A stretch of 51,263 nt of DNA from Gammaproteobacteria bacterium (GTDB lineage: Bacteria > Pseudomonadota > Gammaproteobacteria > Pseudomonadales > Azotimanducaceae): assembly GCA_026706665.1 (NCBI GenBank), contig JAPOYI010000078.1:1-51263 (forward strand). The letters are read 5' to 3'. The notes below the pieces were generated by a model. The model did no database searches. It had not been told where the DNA came from and was given only the letters and a program-made list of their open reading frames with translations. The position numbers and the translations under genes were made by a program. This document shows, piece by piece, positions 8,459 through 17,264 of the stretch. Within the stretch, counting starts at the first letter, position 1. Each line of letters starts with the position of its first letter.

Positions 8459-9682
8459 GTGACGAACCTGCGCAACATGCTCTGGATGGCGCGCCGCTAC
8501 CTCACGTCGCGCCGCCACCAGTACGCGTCCTTCGTGAACTGGGTGTCCTTCACCGGCCTGGCGCTCGGCGTGATGGTCCTGACCGTGGTGGTCAGCGTGA
8601 TGAACGGTTTCGACCGCGAGTTGAAATCCCGGTTGCTTGGCTCGATTCCTCACGCGGTGGCACTTCCGCCCGCGGAGGTGGGGTTTGATGAGCCTTACCG
8701 ACCGGCGCTATCGGATGGGGTCGTCCACGTCACCCGGTTGTTCCAGGGGCCCGCCATGATTTCCCGCGGGGGAGTCGTGACCGACCTGGCGCTGCTCGGC
8801 GTGGACGCGGGACAGGCGGGCGGCCTGGACCTGATCGCTGACAGCATCGTCGAGGGATCGATGGACGAGGCGTTCGAGGGCCACGGCGGAATCATGCTCG
8901 GGGCACCCCTGGCGCGGGCCCTGGGCCTGGGGCTCGGCGACGCCGTCGCGCTGGTCCTGATGGTCCCGGCGGCAAACGGGGCGCTTCCGCGGATCGAGCG
9001 CTTCACGCTTCGCGCCACGTTCGAGGTCGGCGCGGAACCGGATGTGAGCCTGGCTGTCGTGCGATTCGACGACATCGAACGGCGAGGGCTCGCCTCAAGC
9101 GGTGTTGCGGGTTGGCGCATGGTGTTCGCGGATCCCATGGACGTCCCGATGATGGAGGCGGACCTGCGCGCGGCGCTGCCGGCGGGCTGGAGACTCACGA
9201 CCTGGATGGACGGCTACGGGGAACTGTTCCGCGCGATCGGTCTGGAAAAGACGTTGATGTTCGTCTCTCTCGCCCTTGTCGTCGCTATCGCGGCCTTCAA
9301 TATCGTGTCGGGCCAGACGATGCTGGTCAACGACAAGCGGCGCGATATCGCGATGCTGACCACCATGGGCGCGCCGTCGCGGTTCCTCGTGGAAGTGTTT
9401 CTCGTCCAGGGGTTCGCCGTGGCGGTCCTCGCGATTTGCGCAGGGCTGGTCGCGGGGGTTCTGATCGCCTTGAATGTCGATCCGGTTGTCCTGGCCATCG
9501 AATGGCTCACCGGGCAGAACATCCTCTCGGGCACGGGATTCGGACGGATGCCTTCGGTGGTGCTGGCCGGCGACCTGGCGGTTATCGCGGCGCTGTCGCT
9601 TGGTCTCTGCTTCCTCGCCGTATTGCGGCCCGCGTTGAAGGCCGTTGACGAGAATCCGGCCCAGGCGCTGCACGACGGTTGA
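8459..9682 (+). CDS. lolE: Lipoprotein-releasing ABC transporter permease LolE
   Basis: The 407-residue protein is the second permease of the Lol exporter. It begins at a GTG (8459) and shows the family start RRYLTSRRHQYASFVNWVSF, a first membrane segment, VSVMNGFDRELKSRLLGSIPHA, a periplasmic domain, and three C-terminal membrane segments beginning near SLALVVAIAAFNIVSG. The loop MLVNDKRRDIAMLTTMGA corresponds to the LolD coupling region. LolE binds the lipoprotein substrate while LolC binds LolA in the well-studied system; assignment of this copy as LolE rests on its position after lolD. It ends 48 bases from the convergent DUF2062 gene. Confidence 0.9.
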   Translation: MTNLRNMLWMARRYLTSRRHQYASFVNWVSFTGLALGVMVLTVVVSVMNGFDRELKSRLLGSIPHAVALPPAEVGFDEPYRPALSDGVVHVTRLFQGPAMISRGGVVTDLALLGVDAGQAGGLDLIADSIVEGSMDEAFEGHGGIMLGAPLARALGLGLGDAVALVLMVPAANGALPRIERFTLRATFEVGAEPDVSLAVVRFDDIERRGLASSGVAGWRMVFADPMDVPMMEADLRAALPAGWRLTTWMDGYGELFRAIGLEKTLMFVSLALVVAIAAFNIVSGQTMLVNDKRRDIAMLTTMGAPSRFLVEVFLVQGFAVAVLAICAGLVAGVLIALNVDPVVLAIEWLTGQNILSGTGFGRMPSVVLAGDLAVIAALSLGLCFLAVLRPALKAVDENPAQALHDG

Positions 9683-9730
9683 AATCCGCGGTCTTTCGCA
9701 GGCAGGTCACGGAGGCCATCACCAGAACCG

Positions 9731-10279
9731 TCAGGGTGCGGCGTGGGGTGTGGAAACGGCGTTTGCGCGTCGGCGTTCCCGGCGCTGTCGCCAGCGGCGC
9801 AGGATATGCAGCCGCCAGGTCAGCCGGGCGATCACGGCCAGCGTAAGGCCGCTCACCCAGCCGCACACCAGGCAACCGGTGATCAGCGGCAACCACAGTG
9901 CCGAGAAGCTGGCGCGCAGCGATTCCCACGACAGGTCGAGTTCGGTGAAGACGGGGTCCATGTCGAGCAGCCATGCGCCAAGCCTGTAGGCGAACAGGAA
10001 CATCGGCGTGAACGTCACCGGATTGGTAACCCAGACGAGCGCCACCGCCAGCGGCAGGTTGCAACGTGCCGCAATGGCAAGCACGGCGACGATGAGCATC
10101 TGACCCGGCAGCGGGATGAATGCGCAGAACATGCCGATGAAGCAGGCGCCGCCGACCGAGCGACGGTGCAGATGCCAGAGTTCGGGATCCTGTAGGAGAT
10201 GTCGCAACGGCCGCAGTATCGGTGTCTCACGAATACTGTCTGCGGTTGGCAGGTACCGCTGGAACAGGGGGTGTGGCAT
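9731..10279 (-). CDS. DUF2062 domain membrane protein
   Basis: The product has 182 residues. It begins MPHPLFQRYLPT and contains GGACFIGMFCAFIPLPGQML and VWVTNPVTFTPMFLFAYRLG, the hallmarks of the DUF2062 family, plus two or three hydrophobic helices. The C-terminal tail is rich in arginine. The function of the family is unknown. In gammaproteobacteria such genes commonly sit beside comEC or the lol genes, as here. The gene is divergent from comEC with only 35 bases between the two starts, so their promoters must overlap. Confidence 0.85.
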   Translation of the reverse strand: MPHPLFQRYLPTADSIRETPILRPLRHLLQDPELWHLHRRSVGGACFIGMFCAFIPLPGQMLIVAVLAIAARCNLPLAVALVWVTNPVTFTPMFLFAYRLGAWLLDMDPVFTELDLSWESLRASFSALWLPLITGCLVCGWVSGLTLAVIARLTWRLHILRRWRQRRERRRANAVSTPHAAP

Positions 10280-10314
10280 ACCGCCATTATGCCAATGCCC
10301 TGTGACAATTTCGT

Positions 10315-12642
10315 ATGCGTGTCCTGTTGGCGGCCTTTGCCGCAGGCGTAATCGTTGCGCATGCGGCACCTCAGCCCGCGTGGGTCGCGGTGATCCTGGG
10401 ACTAGGTGGCGGCGCACTTCTCTGTGTCCGCCCCTTGCGCGTTTTGGCCCTGCTTGGGATCGGGTTCGCCTGGGGTTCGTGGGCCATCGGCGATGCGATG
10501 TCGAACCGGACCTCCGACTGCGAGGGCCCGATCAGACTGGAATTGACCATACGGGGCCTTCCCGCGCCGAGCGGAAATGCCAACCGCTTCGAGGGGGAAC
10601 TTGACCGCGGTTCGGGTTGCGGACTCGACGCGGGCGACAGGGTTCGGCTGGCCTGGGAGAGCGAACAGGTGCCGCGTCCCGGGCAGCGATGGCGCATGGT
10701 GGTAAAGGCGAACCCTGCGCGCGCCTATGTCAATCCGCACGCCTTCGACTACGAGCGCTGGCTGATGCGCCGCGGGATCGTCGCGACGGGATACGTCACC
10801 CGCGCCGAACTTGTGACGGACTCCCGCGATGCAGTCGCCGACTTCAGGCTGCGCCTGCGCGAGCGCATCGAAACCATGCCGCTGTCGAATGGCGGCCTCA
10901 TCATCGCGCTGAGCACCGGGGATGGCGCGCTGGTCCCGGCGTCCGCCTGGCGTTTGTTCCGCGACACCAGCACGGTCCATCTGCTGGTCATATCGGGACT
11001 GCACATCGGCATGTTCGGCGCGCTGGGCCTGGCCTTCGGGAACCTGGCCGGGCGCATTCTTCCGCTCACGCGCCGTTTTCGGGCACGCGCCTTTTCGGGG
11101 TTCGTCGCGATCTGGGCGGTGTTGGCCTATGCCACCCTCGCCGGATGGTCGCTGCCCGTCACGAGGGCAACCGTCATGGCGGCCGTCGGCATATTCGCGG
11201 CGACCATCGGCCGCCGCGTCGGCGCGACGGGCGGCCTCGCGCTGGCGCTTGCGGTGGTGCTTGCGGTGGACCCCATGGCGCCCCTCGATACCGGTTTCTG
11301 GCTCTCGTTCGCGGCGGTCGGGGTGCTCATCGCGTTCTTCGCGCCCCGCGCACCCGCAAGAACTGCGCGTGCCGCCGCGTCGCGGCTACGTGTGCGGGCG
11401 GGCAGGCTTATCCTTGCGCAGCTCGTCATTTGCGTCGGCTTCGCTCCCTGGCTCGGAGTCTTCAGCGGAGAGATCCAGCCCATGGCGCTGTTCGCCAACC
11501 TCGTGCTGATCCCGTTGGTGGCGTCGGCTGCGGCTCCGCTCTCGGTCATCGGCACCCTGGCTTTGCCGCTTGCGCCGGCAGTGGCGGGTATACCGCTGGC
11601 GGTTGCGGACTCGACGCTTGGCGCGGTCATGTGGATCGTGCATCGCGTGGGCGACGTGCCGACGGTTCCCGCAAGCGGCAACCCCGGAGCGCTGGTGGCG
11701 GCCATGGCCTTGTCCCTGGCTTTTCTGCTGCCGTGGTCGCGCGGCGCCCGCTGCGTGATCGCGGGTGCCATGTTCTCGGTCCTGCCATTGATGGATCGCG
11801 TCCCGGCGGGTCGATTCGACCTGCTTGCCCTGGACGTGGGGCAGGGGACATCGGCCCTGGTGAGAACGCGCAACCATGCGCTGATCTACGATGCGGGACC
11901 ACGCTATCCGTCGGGCTACGACGCCGGCGATGCCATCGTTGCGCCGGTGGCGTTGCGCGAGCACGGCCGGCGGATCACTCATCTGGTGTTGAGCCACGCG
12001 GACATCGATCATGTGGGCGGCGCGAACGCCGTGCTGAGGCGACTGGACGTCCGGGGCGTCAGCGCGGGTGAACCGGCCCAGGGCGTTGCGGCGCGCCCGT
12101 GCCGGACCGGAGATGCATGGCTCTGGGACGGAGTGCGATTTCGCGTACTCTGGCCTTCCGGCCCGGAAACGGGCAACGACGCGTCGTGCGTGATCGAAAT
12201 CGATGACGGCCGTCACCGGGCCCTGCTCGCGGGAGATGTCGGCGGCGCCGCCGAGCGGCGCATCGACGTGCGCCCGGTGGACCTTGTCGTGGCGCCGCAT
12301 CACGGCAGCCGCACGTCCTCGTCGCCGTCTTTCGTCCGGCGGGCGTGTCCCCGCGTGGCGGTCTTTTCGGCGGGCTTTGAGAACCACTTCGGCCATCCGC
12401 ATCCGGAGGTGGTCGAACGCTATCGTTCTGTTGGCGCACACCTGGTCACGACGGGGGATATCGGGGCGATCGGGTGGCGCAGCGACGCGCCGGGACTGTT
12501 GACCGCAGCCCGGGACGACAGGCGCTACTGGCGATCGGGGCGGCGGCCGGCCATTCACCGCTTGGAGCTGTCCGCATCTGACTTGGAGTTCGCCCCGGAC
12601 GACAGGCTCGCAGCTTGCCGAATCGAGGGTCCGCAGCAATGA
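10315..12642 (+). CDS. comEC: ComEC/Rec2 DNA internalisation channel
   Basis: The 775-residue protein has the full ComEC layout: short N-terminal membrane helices, an OB-fold-like periplasmic domain (about 65-150), the competence membrane domain with HLLVISGLHIGMFGALGLAF and PVTRATVMAAVGIFA, and a C-terminal metallo-beta-lactamase domain with LDVGQGTSALV and LSHADIDHVGGANAVL, then APHHGSRTSSS. ComEC forms the inner-membrane channel through which single-stranded DNA enters during natural transformation; the lactamase-like domain is thought to degrade the other strand. All metal-binding motifs are present, so the protein appears intact. Only this competence gene is in the window. Confidence 0.94.
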   Translation: MRVLLAAFAAGVIVAHAAPQPAWVAVILGLGGGALLCVRPLRVLALLGIGFAWGSWAIGDAMSNRTSDCEGPIRLELTIRGLPAPSGNANRFEGELDRGSGCGLDAGDRVRLAWESEQVPRPGQRWRMVVKANPARAYVNPHAFDYERWLMRRGIVATGYVTRAELVTDSRDAVADFRLRLRERIETMPLSNGGLIIALSTGDGALVPASAWRLFRDTSTVHLLVISGLHIGMFGALGLAFGNLAGRILPLTRRFRARAFSGFVAIWAVLAYATLAGWSLPVTRATVMAAVGIFAATIGRRVGATGGLALALAVVLAVDPMAPLDTGFWLSFAAVGVLIAFFAPRAPARTARAAASRLRVRAGRLILAQLVICVGFAPWLGVFSGEIQPMALFANLVLIPLVASAAAPLSVIGTLALPLAPAVAGIPLAVADSTLGAVMWIVHRVGDVPTVPASGNPGALVAAMALSLAFLLPWSRGARCVIAGAMFSVLPLMDRVPAGRFDLLALDVGQGTSALVRTRNHALIYDAGPRYPSGYDAGDAIVAPVALREHGRRITHLVLSHADIDHVGGANAVLRRLDVRGVSAGEPAQGVAARPCRTGDAWLWDGVRFRVLWPSGPETGNDASCVIEIDDGRHRALLAGDVGGAAERRIDVRPVDLVVAPHHGSRTSSSPSFVRRACPRVAVFSAGFENHFGHPHPEVVERYRSVGAHLVTTGDIGAIGWRSDAPGLLTAARDDRRYWRSGRRPAIHRLELSASDLEFAPDDRLAACRIEGPQQ

Positions 12643-12718
12643 CGGCCGGGAATCGTCGTTGGGTTATTGCGTGTGGAACCCGAAACGGTAGGTCGCCCCC
12701 ATCGGCGGACCGTTCGCG

Positions 12719-14524
12719 CTACTTTGCGGTTCCGCGTTGCAGGATGTGGACGCGATTCGGTTCGAGGTCCGTCCAGCTTTCCCTTTCGCCGTCCGGCCAG
12801 GTGACGGTCACCGAATCGACCTGTTCGCTCGCGCCCAGACCGAAGGTGATCATCGGCTCCACCTGGGAGAGGTAGCTGCGGGTCGGCATCATGGTGCGGT
12901 GCTGCGGGCCACCGGGGGCATCCAGCGTGACGCGCGCGCCGATGGCATGCACATTGGGCGGCGGCGCACGCAACTTGAGACGCAGCCAATGGTGACCTAG
13001 CCGCTGGTCGTTGCGCAGCAATACCGCCGGACCGCCGGCCTGGGTCAGCGCCAGATCGAGGTCGCCATCGCCATCGATGTCGGCGTAGGCCGCGCCACGC
13101 GCAACGAGGGGGGTCTCGAGGGCATCGGCGACGAGATGAAAGGGTCGTGTGCACCCGGCGCCGCAGTTCCAGAACAGTTGCACGCGTTGCGCGTAGCTCT
13201 GGCTGGCCTGGACCCTTGCGATCTCCGGCTCGACATGGCCGTTTGCGGCGAGGAGGTCCACGCGTCCGTCGAGGTCGGCATCGAGGAACAGCAGGCCGAA
13301 GGTCAGCGCGCGCCGGCTGTCGGCGCCGACGCCGGCGACGATGGCATCGTCGCTGAACAGGTCCCTGCCCGCGTGGGACACGTAGAAGGAAGTCATTTCG
13401 TTGGCGAAGTTGCCGATGGCGATGGCGAGGCGATCGTCGTTGGCGAAGTGTGCCGCATCGATGCCCATGGCCCCGGTGGCGAGGCCTGCGGGGTCGAACG
13501 CGAGTCCCAGTTCGACGCCAGCCTCGCGGAAACTGCCGTCGGCCTGGTTCAGGAAGAGAAAGTTGCGCACGGTGTCGTTGGCGACCGTGATATCCGGCCA
13601 CCCGTCCCTGTTGACATCCACCGGTAGCACGGCGAGCGCCTTGCCGACGGGCAGACCGGTGGCGGGATTGCTGACCTGAATGCCGGACTTGGCGGACACG
13701 TCCGTGAACCGTGAACCGTCGTTGCGGAACAGGTAGCTGTCGACGCCGGGAAAATCCGTCGGGGGACCGTAGGCACGACCGACACCGGTCAGCCGGTAGT
13801 CGACTTCGCGATCGATTTCAGGGGACCAGCGAACGTAGTTGCAGACGAACAGGTCGAGGTCGCCGTCGCGGTCGTAGTCGAAGAACGCGGCGCCGGTGCT
13901 CCAGGCGTCGGTACCGCCGGCCACGCCGGCGGCATCGGTGACGTCGATGAAACTTCCCCCAACGTTGCGCATCAGGCGATTTGCGCCGAGTGCGGTGACA
14001 TAGACATCCAGGTGCCCGTCCCCGTCGTAGTCGCCGACGGCGGCGCCCATGCCGTACAGGGTAAGGGCGAGACCGGCGACGGCGGAGACGTCGTCGAACA
14101 TGCCGTCACCGAGGTTGCGGTACAGGCCTGAACTCGGTGCCGACGGCGGGGCGGGGCGCCAGGGCCAGTGATCCGAGTTGATGAACAGGAGGTCCTGGTA
14201 GCCGTCGCCATCGTAGTCGAGGAAGGCGACGCCGCCGCCCATGGTTTCCGGCAGCAGGCGTTCCCCGTACGCGCCGTTTTGGTGGACGAAACGAATGCCG
14301 GCCTGGTCGGTGATGTCGGTGAACTCCACCGCCGGAGGCTCCACCGTCCCCCGAGCCAGCAGGGCTGGGCCTGCAACGTCCGCTTCCTCGACGGTCTCGT
14401 CGGGCTCGATGTGCCGAGTTGCCAGGAACACGGTCCCGCCTGCCACACCGAGTATCGCTATCGCCACGAGCGATTGCCGCAGCGCGCGCCGGATGCGCGC
14501 TTCCTCGGCGGATAGCTGGCTCAA
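12719..14524 (-). CDS. CRTAC1-type FG-GAP/VCBS repeat protein with ASPIC/UnbV C-terminus
   Basis: The 601-residue protein has one N-terminal membrane anchor (about 18-36) and is otherwise exported. At least six calcium-binding FG-GAP/VCBS repeats are visible, for example DYDGDGYQDLLF, DYDGDGHLDVYV, DYDRDGDLDLFV, DVNRDGWPDITV, DADLDGRVDLLA and DIDGDGDLDLAL, consistent with a beta-propeller. The last 90 residues (WLRLKLRAPPPNVHAIGARV ... VTVTWPDGERESWTDL) match the ASPIC/UnbV domain that closes CRTAC1-family proteins. Its start overlaps the stop of the cytochrome gene as ATGA, so it is the last gene of a three-gene unit. Function of these proteins is not established; a partner for the cytochrome is inferred. 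Confidence 0.85.
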   Translation of the reverse strand: MSQLSAEEARIRRALRQSLVAIAILGVAGGTVFLATRHIEPDETVEEADVAGPALLARGTVEPPAVEFTDITDQAGIRFVHQNGAYGERLLPETMGGGVAFLDYDGDGYQDLLFINSDHWPWRPAPPSAPSSGLYRNLGDGMFDDVSAVAGLALTLYGMGAAVGDYDGDGHLDVYVTALGANRLMRNVGGSFIDVTDAAGVAGGTDAWSTGAAFFDYDRDGDLDLFVCNYVRWSPEIDREVDYRLTGVGRAYGPPTDFPGVDSYLFRNDGSRFTDVSAKSGIQVSNPATGLPVGKALAVLPVDVNRDGWPDITVANDTVRNFLFLNQADGSFREAGVELGLAFDPAGLATGAMGIDAAHFANDDRLAIAIGNFANEMTSFYVSHAGRDLFSDDAIVAGVGADSRRALTFGLLFLDADLDGRVDLLAANGHVEPEIARVQASQSYAQRVQLFWNCGAGCTRPFHLVADALETPLVARGAAYADIDGDGDLDLALTQAGGPAVLLRNDQRLGHHWLRLKLRAPPPNVHAIGARVTLDAPGGPQHRTMMPTRSYLSQVEPMITFGLGASEQVDSVTVTWPDGERESWTDLEPNRVHILQRGTAK

Positions 14525-17232
14525 GGGTTGCCGCCGGCGCGCTGAAGGTCGTGGACGACGACCGCGTCCGCAGCGAAGTTGGCTGCGGGATCGCGCCGCC
14601 GCGCGGCGGTAATGGCACGGTCACGGGCGTTGTTGTCGGGTCGATAGGTCGCGTGCAGCGTCCGGTGGCGGTTGGCGGCCTGCTCGTCGCCGAGCCGCGC
14701 GTGTACCTGGGCGAGACCGTAATGGGCGGCCACGTTCTCCGGGTCTTCCGACAGCGCTGCTTCGTGCCGGGCGGCGGCGAGCCGGAGCAACCTTTCTTCC
14801 TCGGCACGCGTCGGCGCCGTCTTTGCTCGTTCGAACAGCGCCTGTGCCAGCGCGTTCTGCACCCGATAGTCGCGCGAGAAGTCGAATCCGCGCCGGCGGG
14901 CTTCCTCGAAACGCGTGTCGACGAGATCGGTGAAACTCGTGATCGCGGCGTCGAATTCGCCGTTCTGCATGTCGACCAGCCCGCCGAACCATGCCACGGA
15001 CCAGGGCCAGGCACCGTTGGCCGCGGCCCGGCGCAGCGAGTCGGCGGCCTCGTCGAGGCGGCCTTCGCGAATCATGACCCGGGCGAGGTTCAGGTCGCCT
15101 TCAGGCCGGCCCATGGCCGCGACGCGGCGAAACGCGTTCTCGGCCTGCCGCAGCGTACCCCGGTCCGGCTTTGCGAGAAGACCGATGCCGTAGTCGTTCC
15201 AGCGTTCCCACCCGGGCATGTCGGGTGGTGGCGACGCGGCTGGGGCGCCGCCCACGGGAAAGACCAGCGAGTCCTCGGCGATCGTGACGATGGGGAGATC
15301 GTTGCCGCGGAAGTCCTCGCCCTGGAAGGCGCGCATGTAGGTGGTGTCGAACTTGCGGTAGCGCAGCGCCACGGTGACTTCCACGGGAGCGACGGCGTTC
15401 TCCGGAACCGTCACGCGATAGTGTGCGGTAGAAGCCGCTCCAGGTGGGATCTGGTGATCGTATAGCCTGGTGAATATGTCTTCCGCGTTCCGGCGTTCTA
15501 TGCGGTTGCCGTTCCGGTCGAGCACATAGGCATTGACGAAATGGGACCAGGGATCCACCGCGCCATCGTCGTCTCGCGCCCCGCTGCGGCCGATGACTTC
15601 GCTGCCGCTGGTGACGGTAACGTCGAGCCAGATCTCGTTCGAGTCCGACGTTCCTTCCGTGAACAGGTGGCCGAGCCTCAAGGTCCGGATCACCACGTCG
15701 AACACGTACGTCGCGCCCGGCGTCAGGGCGGGCACCTCGGGACGCAGCGGCGCAATCGGCTCGCCTTCAATGTCCGGGCCCGCCCGGATGGCGAACACGT
15801 CGATCCTTAGGGCTCCTTCCAGCATCGCGCGGTGGGCGTCTACGACTTCCTCCGGCCATCCGAGCAGCGCGGGCAGCGCCGTATTCGCGGCGGGGAACTG
15901 GTGTCCACGGATTGCCGGTTCGCCGAGTGCCGGGTCGAAGTCGGCGGCGAAGTCCTCAGAGGCCACTGGCTGCATGTGGCAATCGTTGCAGTTCGGCTCC
16001 GCGCGCGCGGGATAGTAGAAGCTCTGCGCCCCGTGACCGGACACGCCGCTCAGAAGGAACGAGTCGTAGTGATTCTGGCCCCGGAGCCACTTGTAGGCGT
16101 TGAGCGCCTCGGGCAGGTGCACCTTGTGGCAGGTGCCGCAGAACTCCGCCGTCTTGTGCAACGGTTTCAGGAACGAGCGCTTGTGCAGGTCCGGGTTGCT
16201 CTTGATGGAGACGCCGTTGATCCACTGCAGGACGGCGTTGTCTGAGAAGGCGAACGGATAGTGCTGGGGTACTCCGATGACGTAGTCGGCGTTGCCGCGT
16301 GGACTTCCAACGCTCTCGATGGCGTGACAGGCGAGGCACGTGATGCCGGCGTGAGCGGTGGGGTCTCCCACGTCGTCGAATTCCGGGTCGTCGAAAGCGC
16401 CGGAGAAGAGCGGCACGGGGTCGTGGCACCCGGCGCAGAATCGCGCCGCGGACACATCTCCGTCGCGGGCGAGGACCATGCGGCGCGTATTGCGCACCGA
16501 GAACAGGTAGGCCGGGTTGTTGAAGGACGCGAGACGGTGCGCGCTGTGGCGCCACTGGGCGTGGATATCGGCGTGACATCGGGCGCAATAGTCGTCCTGC
16601 ATGAGCGTTTCCGGGGGATTGAAGTGGCCGGTGGCTGTTCTTGCGAGCGACGGGAAGAAGTCGGCCTCGGCGTCTGCGGTATCGATGGCGGCCGGCCTGG
16701 CGAGCCAGGTGCCCGCCAGGCCGACGACGATGCCGACCAGTGCGATGGTGCCGCCGGCGGCCCAGCGAATGCGCGGCCCCGCCAGGCGGTGCAGGACGAA
16801 CAGCCAGCACGCGGCGAACGGCGCCGCGACATGCAACCAGTAAGCGATGGAGCGCGCCTCGGCGCCGCGCAGTTCGACCAGTGGAATGCCGCGCGTCAGC
16901 GCGAAGCCGGAGCCGATCAGCAGCAGTACGATGGCGAAGAGCGAGAGCCCCAGTCGTATGGCGAGCCTGTTCGGTCGATGGATGGCGCGGCGCAGGTGGA
17001 GCACGGCGTAGACGATCACGGGCAGCGTGATGGCGAGTCCGAGGGCGAGATGGACCAGAAACATGGACTGGTACAGCGGCCCTTCCAGGCTTTCTCCCTC
17101 GAACCACTGGAGCAGGGAAGCCGCGCCCAGGTAAACCGAGTTGACGACGAGCAGCGCGAACAGCACCAGCACCGCGACCAGCAGTTTTCGCAACGCCGGC
17201 CCGACGACTTCGGGAGTGTCCGCGTGGTTCAT
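14521..17232 (-). CDS. Membrane-anchored five-heme cytochrome c with TPR-like C-terminal region
   Basis: In 903 residues the sequence shows five hydrophobic helices (about 17-37, 56-80, 95-115, 130-150 and 160-178), with histidines in the second and fourth that could bind heme b. Five CxxCH motifs follow: CARCH at 216, CAGCH at 266, CLACH at 299, CGTCH at 365 and CNDCH at 415. A beta-rich middle region comes next, then a helical TPR-like tail from about 690. This is the make-up of a multiheme cytochrome that takes electrons from the membrane quinone pool or passes them outward. It lies 32 bases after the TPR/FG-GAP lipoprotein gene and overlaps the CRTAC1 gene. The electron acceptor cannot be deduced. 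Confidence 0.85.
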   Translation of the reverse strand: MNHADTPEVVGPALRKLLVAVLVLFALLVVNSVYLGAASLLQWFEGESLEGPLYQSMFLVHLALGLAITLPVIVYAVLHLRRAIHRPNRLAIRLGLSLFAIVLLLIGSGFALTRGIPLVELRGAEARSIAYWLHVAAPFAACWLFVLHRLAGPRIRWAAGGTIALVGIVVGLAGTWLARPAAIDTADAEADFFPSLARTATGHFNPPETLMQDDYCARCHADIHAQWRHSAHRLASFNNPAYLFSVRNTRRMVLARDGDVSAARFCAGCHDPVPLFSGAFDDPEFDDVGDPTAHAGITCLACHAIESVGSPRGNADYVIGVPQHYPFAFSDNAVLQWINGVSIKSNPDLHKRSFLKPLHKTAEFCGTCHKVHLPEALNAYKWLRGQNHYDSFLLSGVSGHGAQSFYYPARAEPNCNDCHMQPVASEDFAADFDPALGEPAIRGHQFPAANTALPALLGWPEEVVDAHRAMLEGALRIDVFAIRAGPDIEGEPIAPLRPEVPALTPGATYVFDVVIRTLRLGHLFTEGTSDSNEIWLDVTVTSGSEVIGRSGARDDDGAVDPWSHFVNAYVLDRNGNRIERRNAEDIFTRLYDHQIPPGAASTAHYRVTVPENAVAPVEVTVALRYRKFDTTYMRAFQGEDFRGNDLPIVTIAEDSLVFPVGGAPAASPPPDMPGWERWNDYGIGLLAKPDRGTLRQAENAFRRVAAMGRPEGDLNLARVMIREGRLDEAADSLRRAAANGAWPWSVAWFGGLVDMQNGEFDAAITSFTDLVDTRFEEARRRGFDFSRDYRVQNALAQALFERAKTAPTRAEEERLLRLAAARHEAALSEDPENVAAHYGLAQVHARLGDEQAANRHRTLHATYRPDNNARDRAITAARRRDPAANFAADAVVVHDLQRAGGNP

Positions 17233-17264
17233 GCGATGCTCGCGATCATCGCGTCAGCGTTACC

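Noticed and set aside
10617-12071. 484-codon plus frame inside comEC
   Set aside because: Arg/Gly/Ala-rich shadow of the real comEC frame, with no membrane pattern or motifs.
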